From assembly GCF_028769735.1 (NCBI RefSeq), contig NC_088172.1, positions 60,109,075 to 60,173,074 of the forward strand: 64,000 nt of DNA, read 5' to 3'. Within the stretch, counting starts at the first letter, position 1; each line of letters begins with the position of its first letter. The notes below the pieces were generated by a model. That model was not told the DNA's origin and made no database searches. It was given only the letters and a program-made list of their open reading frames with translations. A program made the translations under genes and the position numbers. The DNA is from Zonotrichia leucophrys gambelii. Its lineage: Eukaryota > Chordata > Aves > Passeriformes > Passerellidae. Of this stretch, positions 14,374 to 26,400 are shown piece by piece.

Positions 14374-14404
<31 letters not shown>

Positions 14405-17400
14405 CAGCTTTTAAAATCTGATAACATTCCTAGTTGGAAATCTTTATTTTTCTGTGTATTACCTTCTTCCTAAGTAAGTACTAAAAGTCTGTTTTCTTAT
14501 TGCTGATTGTTGCACAGATGTGAGCACTCTAAAAAGTGAGAAAACCATGGAACTTTAGGACTTAGTCTAAATTATGAATACATTGTTAGAATACTGAAGT
14601 ATTGGTCACTTTGCGTTCTGTTGTTTTTAATTCTGCAGCAAAGAGCCAGGACAGCAGAGGGTGAAACGATGGGGATTTGGCATGGATGAAGCTTTGAAAG
14701 ACCCTGTGGGAAGAGAGCAGTTTCTGAAATTCTTGGAGTCAGAATTCAGTTCAGAAAATTTAAGGTAAATGAGAGTTAGTTTATTTTTAATAGCTTGTAA
14801 GTTATATTGGATTTTTGCTTTGTTGTTGTTTTTTCCTGATACTTTTCATTTTTTGACCCCTTCAACAAATTTCTTCATCTTTCAGAATTAATTAATCCAG
14901 ATTGTTACTTGCTTTCATGTATAGGCTGATGGAAATATTCATACAGTTAACAGAGACTCACATGAAGCATATTCTTCCATTCATATTCAACTTTTGGTCA
15001 AACTACTCATATAAGAACTTTTCTCTAAGCTTGTCTTTTAAACAGATATAAAATGGATTCATTCAAAGCCTGTTAAATATAATTTATTTAGTCAAATATT
15101 ACGAGAAAAGTAAAATGAAAATAAGAAATATTAAAAATAAATAAAGGATCTAAAAGTAAAATTAATCTACTTTCATCAGGTTGATTGGTTTCTGGGGATC
15201 ATTTTGAATGTCTCCACCAATATTCTAGTACTTGTACATCTGACACAGCTGAAGTAGGGTGACATCTAGCTCTCAAATTCCTCACTAATTGTAAAATGGA
15301 AAGTGTTCTCAGTGTATGCAGCATAGATGGTATGTTTTTAAAAGTGTGCTTACAGAATTACTTTTAAGTGAGGGGAAAAATGACTTGATTTTAAAAATGG
15401 CAGTCCATCAATTGGTTAATAGCATGTATTGTTTTTGCTGTTCTAAGAAAGTCGTATTTCAGTAAGAGTTATTTCAGAGAGATTATTAACAGCCTTTCTA
15501 TAGACAGAAAAAATAAGCTAAGCATAGTACAAAAATATAGGCAACACATTTTTATCTTAATTCCACCTTCTTGTCAGATGTCATTTGTATCACTTTCCAT
15601 TCACCAATAACATAAGTAGTATAAAATTCTATTTGCATTTACATTCTAGAACTCAGAATAATCCTAACCTACTTTTTTCCTATGCCAATTCTTACTCTAA
15701 AGTGGTGCAGCATAGCCATTCATACTAAAATTATGCTTTTGTAGCATCTTACAAGAGGCATTTAATATTTATGGTGTTGATTTATAAATGCCGGGTAATT
15801 GCACAGATCTCCTTGTTGTTAATTTAAATTTGTCAGCAGAATAATTAGTTGGAGTCCTCTAAGTTAAGTAAAGTTTGAATATGACCATGTTCATATTCAA
15901 ACATTAACTTTGCATCAGAAATATAGCCTGACCTGTATGTGTATGTTGGTGACTTTATTTGTCACAAATACAGATTTTTCTTATTAAAAATTCCAGTTGG
16001 TAAATGCATGTTTAAAAATCAGAATAAGACCAAGAAAAGGAAAGGTAATTTTTTTCTTTTTAAATAATTGTTTAAAGAGCGTCCTTGTTATTTGTTATGC
16101 AGAGCAGCTGTTCAAACATGAACCTATTGAGCCCAGTGTGTGCTGCAGTTTGTGGTGCTTTTCTGTGATTAATTTGTCTCTCTGCCAACTAGACTGTTAC
16201 CCACATAATCCCTAACTCTTTCGTCTAATCCTATTTACAACACTAAATACAGGCAAACTGCAAGTAACTGATCTAGAAAAATTCCCTCAAGAAATTTCTT
16301 CAGAGATGATTCCTTGACATGCCATCTACTCTTCTGTCTCTTCCTCTAAATTCTTAAATTGGCATTATAAAATATAATATCTGAGAAACAGTGAATATGA
16401 TCTTAAAGGCCAGGCAGGGGATAAATTTGCTCTGAGAAGGTGCTTTCTGTGATAATTAGCTGAAGGGAAACTATCTCAGAAGCTCAGAATTATGTTTGTA
16501 AATGCCTAAGCTGTAGGGAAATCAGCCCATTAGGTTCACATAGTAAATTTGGGTTAGAAACATGAATTTGTAAAGCTTGTTGTGTATGGCTGTCAAAATG
16601 TTTTAGATGTCAATAACAGAAGTTAAAAGCTTGATGATTTCAAGCATTACCAATAAATAAACCTTAGAAGGCAACCACTTTCATTGCTCACCTGTTAACT
16701 CCATCGTGGTAATTTGGGAGTTTTAGTGGTATTTTTTTAATTATTATTTTGACAGCCACCCTAAGAGAAATAATTACGTCCACCCACATATTCCCACTGC
16801 AACAAATTCAACTCAAATCAGTTGCTGGTTGTTGTACTTATACAGATCTAATAATGTTAAAATTTACAGCACTGCCAAGCCTATAGTTGGATAGGCAGCT
16901 GGGACTGCTTTCGAGCTTTCAAGCTGAGTACGCAGGATACAGCAGGGACTGCAGGCATGGCAGGAGCTTCAGCATTAGGTGATTCGGTGTCTTATACCTC
17001 CTTTTGTGAAACAAACACCAAAACCATGAAATGATAAGTCTACCAGATACACCATTTCTATTCAAGTGTAATGATATTACATAGCAAGAAGTTCCAGTGT
17101 TACTGTTACATTACCTTTGACTGAGAGTGCCTACGGTATTTGAGAATTTTATTCTTGGCAGATAAAGATCCTCTCTTAAAGGGTCTGTATCCCTGCCTTG
17201 GGATACTGATCCTGTCCTAAAGGGTCTGTATCCTTTCCTTGGGACACAGATCCTGTCTTAAAGAACACAGCGAGGATGAAGGATCTTGAGCTGCGATTTC
17301 ATACTAAGAATTGTGCAGTGATCAGGAAAATAACCAGGTTTCCCCTTCTTACTTTGTATCTCTGTTCTTTTTTCTTTGCCTGTAAATGGGTCTTAATAGT

Positions 17401-20400
17401 ATTTCACTCTCTGAAGGAGTTTTGAAAAGGAATAGCAAAGGAATAAAACTGCATAAGCAGTCCTGTCAGTGCAGTAACTTCATTACAGTGTGACTGCAGT
17501 TAGCAGGTTGGATTCTGCACTCACCTGATGCAGGGTATGACTTGTGATCTCTTGTTACCATGCGCATTTTTTGGAAGAATTGCTTTGTGTGCTGCTCAAT
17601 ACACAGAACAAATAGCCAAAGTAACATATGATTTGGATAATAGATTTATGAAATTCCCAATGCCTATTACAAAAATGGTGACCATTGTTTAAAATTCACA
17701 AGACTAAAGTCTGAGCATGATCCAGTGCTATTGAGCTTAGTCACAAGGTTTTCCAAGTGCTAAAAAAAGTACTTTTCAAAGAGAGTGAGTTTATGAAATC
17801 AAACTTACTGCAGCATGGCACCTGGAGACCTAATGCCTTTACTTTCTACAGGAAATTGTATTCCTCTTCTTGTCCTTCATTTGTCTGTAGAGTAGCAGAA
17901 TTATTTGGAAAATTAATATTTGTATGCTGACTACAGGTTTGCTCCCAAGTGGTTATTCTGTAGGAATTGCAGCCTGTAAAGATTAAATAATTTCAGACCT
18001 GCCAACCTGAAAGCCTGTCCCAATCCTTGTGCAGTGAGTGTGATCTCCAAAGCAGTTCAAAGAGTGAAAAACCTCTTAAGTTAGTGAAGGGAGAGTGGTG
18101 ACAGGTTAAGTTCCATGATACACAGAAGGAAAAGCCACTGGATCCCTTGCCCCTTCCTTGATGCTCATTTCTTAGGTCTGCAATGTGTGACTAGTAGGGG
18201 AAAAGGGACTTTGCACTCTTGTTATCCAGACAAAATAAGAGAGACTGAGAAATTTGATAGATTTGGATGTCTTCCTTCAATAATTTTTGTCTAACCATCT
18301 CCCTGCAAGCTGACATTTTATGAGGTGTTTATCCTTTACAGTGGTGATTATGAGGCCCTGTTGTGGGTGCTAATAACCTGACTGAAATTTAATCCTCAAA
18401 GCTGAAATTGCCTGTGAGTTATTCCTCATTCAGACTCAAGATTAAATGCCCAGTGCCAGCAATGTTGCCATTTCTGCAGAGCAGATGAGAAAGAACTAGT
18501 TGCAGGATTTAATGAGTTTCTCCGTCATATTCTTGAAATCCTTCAGTTCTACTATGCCTTGAAACTTGAAGTTGTAGTGGGCAAGGGGGTGGACTCTAGA
18601 AAACAGAGGGCAGTGTTTCGTGGCCCTGCAAAAATATAATGTGATTTTATTCGTTTGTTTAGGTTTTTGTTTGCTTTTTCTGAAAATGCTTAAAGGTCTA
18701 GCCTCTTACTTGTTTTGTCACATGCACTGAGTGCAAAGTTAACATAATTCCCACTTCAGTGTTTCCACACTGACTCTACCTCATGTGTTTCACAGAGAAC
18801 CACTGCAGCCTTTCTCTCACTCATTGTTCCTGTGGGCTAAATTTAACTGATGACCTTGATCTGGAATCTGGCTGCACCTGCCTTTAGGTCAGTTAATGGG
18901 ACAGAAGCTGTGTTGCAGCTGTGCTATTTATCCATGAGGCCGCTGTGGCTTTGAAAGCAATCCAGCTGGAGGACATAATCCCCAGATACCTTGCAACATG
19001 TGTTTTAGCAGCCCATGTGGCTGGATGTGCTGCCACTGTGCACTGTGCACCCTCACTCTGCTCTGTGACCCAGCAGGTGGCAGCCCAGATGCTGGGGTAG
19101 AGGACAGCAGGGAGGTTCACACTCAGCTACTCAAGTCTCTGTTCAAACAGTGCTGAGCATCTGCTAGAAAGGGTCTCCATGGCACAAGCAAACCTCCACC
19201 AACAGGAAATGCAATTTCAACCCAGGGCAGCCAGACTGAGTTCTAGTTCCTTACACAGTCTGTGTGTATCATTGCCCAAAAACTGTAATTCCCCTTCTCC
19301 CCTCACCTGCCCTTGCGCACAGTTAATGTTGCAGACTGTGTGCTTTTTGCCACAGGAGTCTTCCCTTGCTCTGGTCACAGCTCATGAGGCAGAGAGCTGT
19401 AAAAAGGTACAAGGGAGCTCTTTTGATTTGAGGTCCTGTGCTGAGGTCTTGTGACTCCATTTCAACTTAATCTGTGCTGTTGGTTGCCATGGGATATTTG
19501 AAAAAAGTTATTTTTGAAAATGCAAGAGGGAGCAGCCTTATTTTTGTCATTTCTTAACTTTGAATATTTGAATTCAACTCTCTGTGGGAGGAGGGCAGGC
19601 ATCTTTTTCTTAAAAGATAAGTAGATTAAAATCTTAAAATGTGTGTTGGCTGTGAAATAAGCACCCTAGACATAACACAGAAATCATATTTCTTCCCACT
19701 TTTGGAGAGGTTTCTATATTTAGAGTTTCACATTTTTAGTTGGGTCTTTGAATGCTATTGTTAGAAGGGTAAAATTAAATTAATCTATCAAAGAACTGGT
19801 GTTCAGCCTGCAGGAATTGGTCTATACAACCTCCCTATTCTATGCTGCAAGCATAGAAGTTAAATTTATTGAAATTTATCTCCCATCTATTTTCCTAGAA
19901 TTGAGTATAACCTACTATATGAAAACAGTTTACTTGCAAAAGCAAATAGCATCCTAAGGCATGTTTGCAGTGACTTCCAGAGTTATTGGCAGCGATACAA
20001 TGGAACAAAAAAGGGAGTGACATCTCTGAGCGAGATCTGCAGGATGTCTGCAGGGAGACAGAAAATGTGTGTTTACAAAGAGCATCCTTCCCTTTCATTT
20101 TTGTGTTCCTTACCTGACTTGGAGACACATGAGCAATCAGTCAATCCCAGAAGATGCACTTGAAGGGGTTAGCACTGCAGGATATGTGCTTTTAAATGCA
20201 AATATCTAAAGCAGCTTAAGGAAACCAAAGTAGGTTGCCCGTATTTGAAAGAGTGAACTGAATTAGAGTTTGTGAGCCTTGCAGTTTTAAAACTTGAGTT
20301 ATCAGGCATTCCTGCATTGCCATCAGATTCTCAGGATACATCTCCAGGCTCTGTGCAGAACTATGTTCAATTCACACTGTAGTTCATTAATAAAAGAGAT

Positions 20401-23400
20401 GCTACCCAGAAGTTTTGAAACTGGAGTTCTATTGGCACAGGTCCCCTTTGTGACCTTGGAGAAACCATTGTACATTATTACATTAATAATATATTTGCAA
20501 AACTGAGACAATATTGCTTCTCAGTCTCTTGGAGAATCTTAGATGGAAAAATTGTGCTTATGTACAATTGAAATTGAAGGTTGTAGAAATACCTAAAATA
20601 GTCTTCTTGGTAGCATGAAGCTAACCATGCTGGCTTGTGGAAAATGAACACAGGCCTCTTCCATCTTTGCTAAAAGGAAATTTCAATACAGAACTATGAA
20701 GGAATAATTGCTTCCTGAGAGGAAGTGAAGGATATCTTATAGCAAGAGTACTATAAGGTTTGATATGCTTTACTATCCTCTCTTAAGCCTTTTGCAATAA
20801 TTAAATTAGATTTTGGATTGAGGGTGATGTCATTTTGCTTTCTTGGGGATCTGAGTACAGTTTCACTGTTCTCTCCTATCCCATCCTTGTTGAACTCAGC
20901 TAAGAGAATTTAAGTTGATCTCACAGTGTAAGCAGGAGGCAAACCACAAGGTGTACCCAATTTATTTGTGAGCCTTGGAAAATCCAGCTGATTTCAAAGT
21001 TAAATCACTTCAAAGCTCAGCTTCTCTGTTTCATAGGATCAGCTGTGTCAGAACAATAATGAAAAGTTGCAACAGTATATATTGCATGTTTACCAAAGTC
21101 AAACTTTAGTTGAGCTTCTTGGATTTGGAGGAGAACTAAGTGGTCTGGATCATGTCTAAGAATGGGATCCTGAATTAATTTAGGATTATTTTGTGCCATG
21201 AGAGAGTTGACACACCAATAGAAGAAATAACAAAATAAAGCTTGCAGCTACTTAGCTATGATCATAAAGTGCTCAGGACCTTTTCAGTGGTCTTGTTCCA
21301 GACTGAATGAGGATACAGTGAAGTGGCTGCACTACATATGGCTGCCCAATGTTGGTTTGCTCAGCAGCAGAAGAGAGAATGCGCAATTTCATTTAGCATT
21401 TTTAGCAAAAATATGCATGTAAATGGAACGCTGAAAAGAGAAATTAAATTATAATTAACAAAAGAAATGCTTTTTCAATGTGTGCATGATTTCTGAGTAA
21501 CAAAATTAGTTCCATGGTTTAGGACTTAATAGGACTCAGAGATTCATGTAGATAGCAAGAATATAAATGATTAGTTTTTGAAAGAATGTCAAAAAGCAGT
21601 TAGGTTATAAGTAATATAAGCCCTTGTGGTCCAGCAAAAATGAAGTGTCAGTTTAATTCTAGCTAAATCTGGAATCTTCCTGCAAGCACGTTACCCATAC
21701 ATAAGTAATGAAGGATTTCCTATCTATCCCATGAAGAGCCTTCTAAAATTTGCTTCCCTGGGTGGATTGATTGCCTTGAGACAGTACACCAGAATGCTGA
21801 TCCCAACATAAAATCACTTAGCTTTTTCTTATTTTAGCATGTCCAGATGAAAACTTCAGTTACTTAATTTTTTTTTTTAAGAGCAAGGAAGAGTGTGGGC
21901 ACTTCATTAGTGGTTATCCTGAGCTGGAAGTCAAGGTGCTGTGTTGTGCCATAGGTTCTGGTTAGCAGTAGAAGACCTGAAGAAGAGGCCAATCCGTGAA
22001 GTTCCTGCTCGCGTCCAAGAAATCTGGCAAGAATTCCTTGCTCCAGGTGCACCCAGCGCCATCAACCTAGATTCAAAAAGTTATGACAAAACCACTCAGA
22101 ATGTGAAGGAACCTGGAAGATACACATTTGAAGACGCTCAGGTCAGTTTGAAATTGTGTTTATGGACATCTGAAATGGAATATTGGCTAGTGAAATCTAT
22201 ATGCAAAAATGAGATGTATTTGGGAATTAAATGATAACCCCCTGTTTCCTAAAATGCCATTTTGGCAATGCAAATGTGTAACATTCTTTCTTTCATGAGG
22301 CATATGAAGTTCTTCATGAAACTCCTGTGCTTGATACTGAGGTTTCAAGTGGACTTTGAATGGAGGAAAGCACGTAGTGAAGAAAATATTAAGTACTTCT
22401 GTATTACATGCAACACTTCCTGTGACTTATAGCTTAATATTTAATCTCTGAAGACTTCTGAGAAAAGCAATAGAAAATAAATGGATTCACAGTAAAAGTA
22501 CCAGAACTGGTATCATCCCCCATTTTCATCAGCAGCCCAGTGATGAAAATTTAATTATTAATGCAAAGTGAAATGGTGTCAAAAGGAGAGATTGAGATCA
22601 TATCCCTGCAGAATTTCCTGCAGTTTGATTATTAGGTCGTCATCTTGGGAGTCAGGAGATGCTGCTACAGGGCCCATGAAGGAGAAAAGGGAATTGAATT
22701 GAGGCTTTCTACTTTTTGGGAGAATGCCTCTGCTGTAAATGTGAAGGAGAATAATTTTACCTCCTTTTAATTTTTCCATTATGCGAATAGCAACCTATGA
22801 AGAAACAATAAAATTTTCAGTAGACCCTACGTCATAGCCACTGTTTTGAAGTACTCTGCATTAAACCACACATACAATTTTTACTTGAGTCTGCTGACCC
22901 CTGGAGATTTAAGAATGCAGTGTATAGCAAAGACATAAATGGCAAAAGTAAAAAATAGAGCAAGATTAAAGGTTTTTAAACAATGTGTCTTTGCAGCTGA
23001 GTGAGTAATTGACATTTAAATTCCTTGCCAGTATTCTTTTTTTTGTAATAAGTGTAAAATTTCAATACCCTTTTACTGCCAGATCTCCCTTCTTGTAATT
23101 TTGTCCTTCATTTATGAAAGACATGGAATATTCAGTGTTTATGCAAGCAGGACTTTGCCACCTGGAGAGGACCTCTGCTTCATCCAGTTCAGCACAAAAC
23201 CTTAAACCTGGAAGCCTCAATTCCTGTGGAAAAGGAAGAGGCTGCACCTGCTGTGTTCTTACTTGAAACTTTAGGAACTTTAAAGTGTCCCACCTGAGGT
23301 GGAGGATTTTGTCAGGGCTAGGGCTCTGCCTCTGCAACAGGCTTTTTTTGGCCTGCCAGCTGGGAGGGAGACTGCTGGTGTGCCATTCTGGCAGTTGGTT

Positions 23401-26400
23401 GGTCATTTAATTGTGGTTAAAAATGCATTCAAAGCATTTCTGGACTGGAAATATAGAAAGATGAAACTCATGTCCAATATAGATACATAGGTAAAATGGG
23501 ACACACAAGTAAAAATAGCCCATTTGTGCTAAATATATGCATTAATGTGTCCCTGGCCAACTTGTACATTAACAATACTGATACAGCCCAATTTATTCTT
23601 GCTTTTACAGGCATATTTCTTGTACATAAATTAAATTTTAGTGCTTGTCACCAATTTCTGCTCTCTGTTGACTGCATTGTCTGCTTTCACAGACACTAAG
23701 TGGAAAAAACCTTCCCCAAATAAAGCAGTCTAAGTTTTGAATATACACCAGAATTTCTCTGCTTACTGTAAGAAATACATTTAGAATAACTTCTATGGTT
23801 TCTAATACAGCACAAAGTAAATATCAGTTCTAATTTTACTTTGCCTTAATTTTCACACAAGGTGGGGAGTTTTGTTTGGGGCTTTTTTTGTTTGTTTTGG
23901 CTTTTTTGTGTTTACTAATTTTATGCACTACCAAGCTGAGAAACAGTATTTTCTTTCCAGTTTGTTTGCTGTTTCCCAATTGCTGTGCTACAAGTTTCCT
24001 ACAGCAAAAAATAGAATCTGAATAAAACAAAAAGTCCATGAAAATAGGTAATGATAGAATAGCTAATGATTCAGGGTTTTAAAAATATATTTTTGAGAGT
24101 ATTTTCTGTTCTGGCTGCTTTTTCTACAAATCTTTTCTCTAGCATGTCATTAGAACTAGAATTATCAAGTGTTCTACATCACAGATTTTTTGTTTTTCAT
24201 CTTTTTCAGAAATTAGAACATTCCAAAATTAAGTTTTTTTAAGCTGCTCTTGTCATTTATTTTCTGAACAAAGGTTTCCAAATGTTCACATGCCTCTGAA
24301 GAATTAATATCTTGAAAATTAGATTAGCCTGAAACTGTTTTCCAAATTGCATATGTATTTTCCTTTTTTATATTGTTAACTGGAGAGCAGACTAAACACC
24401 TGTCAAAGGATTTTGTCAAGAGTAGCCAGTGGAAATCCTCAGTCACCTAAACATTAATTGTGATGCTGAATTGAAAACCTCTTCTTAGACTCTGAAATCA
24501 CATGAGTATCTCCAGAAACTAATTCAGAAAATCTGGTGAGGAGGGACCCAGAGCTCTTAAATTCATCACTTAGCTAAACTAACTAATGTAAGGGAGGTTT
24601 GAAGCTGGACCTGAAGCTAGGACTCGGTTACCAGTTCTCAGAAAATAAATTTGTACTGGAAAATTTGGTCAATAAATTAAAGGAAGGTGTGTTGTGTAAT
24701 TATATATAAGAAATGGGTGGGATTTCAGATTTAAGAATAGAAAGCAATTCAGCCTTCACTTCAGGCTGAGACCTGCTATCCTGTAATACTTCCTATTCAT
24801 TAGCAGTGCTACCTGGTGTACATTCCATGGCCAAAACATGTGGCTGCCTCCCATTTTACATGCGTCCTCTTCTGTGGCAGTAACAGCTCCTCCTTTCCTT
24901 TTCAGGAGCACATTTACAAACTGATGAAAAGTGATTCTTATCCTCGTTTTATACGATCCAGTGCCTACCAGGAGCTGCTACAGGCCAAGAAAAAGGTATT
25001 GGTCCATCTTGCCTTTGTCTTGCCACTGTGCAAAGCAGTGGTTATGTTTGCAACAATACTCAGTCTTCTCTCCCCTGTGCCAGTGCAACTGGATATCTGG
25101 TAGGTGACCAGCTTGGCGTTTTTGGAGGGTCACATACACACAGGAGTTCTATATACATATATGTGTATATATCCTGCATGCGGGCATGTTTCAATAAGTT
25201 AATCTAGCAAAACTTATTTTTATTTTTACATCCCATATTGTACTGTTTTCTCTGTTATGAAGCACCTTAAATTGCAAAGTGCTTTAAAAATACATTAAAA
25301 AAAATAAAATAAAATCCCAGAAGAATAGTCTTTCATGTTTGCAAGTTTGCTTATGTAATAATTGTTGTTCTCTTTATTCCATCTATGAAAGCTACAGAAT
25401 GTGTTTAGAAACAATCTTATTCATATGAATAACTTCTAGCTTCAACTATAAATATAGGGGCTTCCCAATTTTGTTTCTGTCCCTATTGCTACATGAATAG
25501 TTTTGAGTAGGCTAGAAATCTGACTTGAAAGACTGATCATGTCACACTTTGGCAAACAGAGGTTCATGTCTTGGTATGTAATATTTTCTTAGAAAAGTCC
25601 AGTTATGGAATGGGTTCTGAATAGCCACAGCCCAGAGTATGTGGAGCAGCTTGTACAATGGAGATTTCCATGATGATAAATAATTCTATTAGCGGGCTCT
25701 AAACAGTAATCTCCTAGAATCAGCTGGGGGCCCTGTGCCTGGCAAAATCGGGGCCCCGATTGTTACTGGAACAAGGTAGTTATTAACACTAGCATTCTGT
25801 TGTTAATAATGACAACCTAAAATTATATGAAAGTACTGTGTGATTTTGTTTTTTGTTCAAACGTTGATTTCTGAAGATCCAATATAGAGAGAGATGTTGA
25901 AAATACCAGAAAGCTTCAACTGTCCGTGTGAAGTCCTTAAGTTTGTGAATGTCAGTTCATTAACACAAGATGTGCACTTCATTATTTCTTTTTACTTTCA
26001 GTTTTTCTTTAAATTCAAACCAGTTTGATCCCCATGAAAAATTACTTTTGTCTAGTACTGTATCTGTTTTGCCCATCCCCTGTTTTGCCAAGTCCCATTA
26101 CAGCCTCACACCTGTGTTTGCTTCCTAATTTATACAAACTTTGTTTTGCAGTCCATTGTTACATCAAACCTCCTTTTCTACTCCATTGTTCTTGCTTTTC
26201 TTTTCCCCCTCCTTTTTCTTTTTGTTTCTTTTGTTTTATTTATTTCAAATTTAAGTTGGAAAACACTCTGGATCGTCGAACATCTTTTGAGAAATTCACA
26301 CGCAATGTGGTAAGTTTGTTGCCTCGGAAGACTAGTAAGCCTGATGGGACATCCTTCTTCCCTTCCCCTCACTGATCCCTACTTTCCCTTTTGCTTCTCT

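Larger units (their letters stand above)
14765..21954 (+). other. RGS7: RGS7 intron, 7,190 bp
   Basis: This large intron splits the RGS domain. It contains an inverted repeat (15,873), a 41-bp minisatellite (17,167) and a candidate CTCF motif (19,070) inside a GC-richer patch at about 18,880 to 19,450. The remaining sequence is AT-rich and unremarkable, and its open frames of 60 to 91 codons resemble no protein I recognise. Confidence 0.88.

Noticed and set aside
14160..14400. Processed pseudogene ending in the A26 run
   Set aside because: No gene-like sequence precedes the A-run, and processed pseudogenes are rare in birds because CR1 does not mobilise poly(A) transcripts.
25141..25180. Alternating TA/CA stretch as a regulatory palindrome
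   Set aside because: tatatacatatatgtgtata is simple-sequence DNA and is self-complementary only because of its dinucleotide composition.
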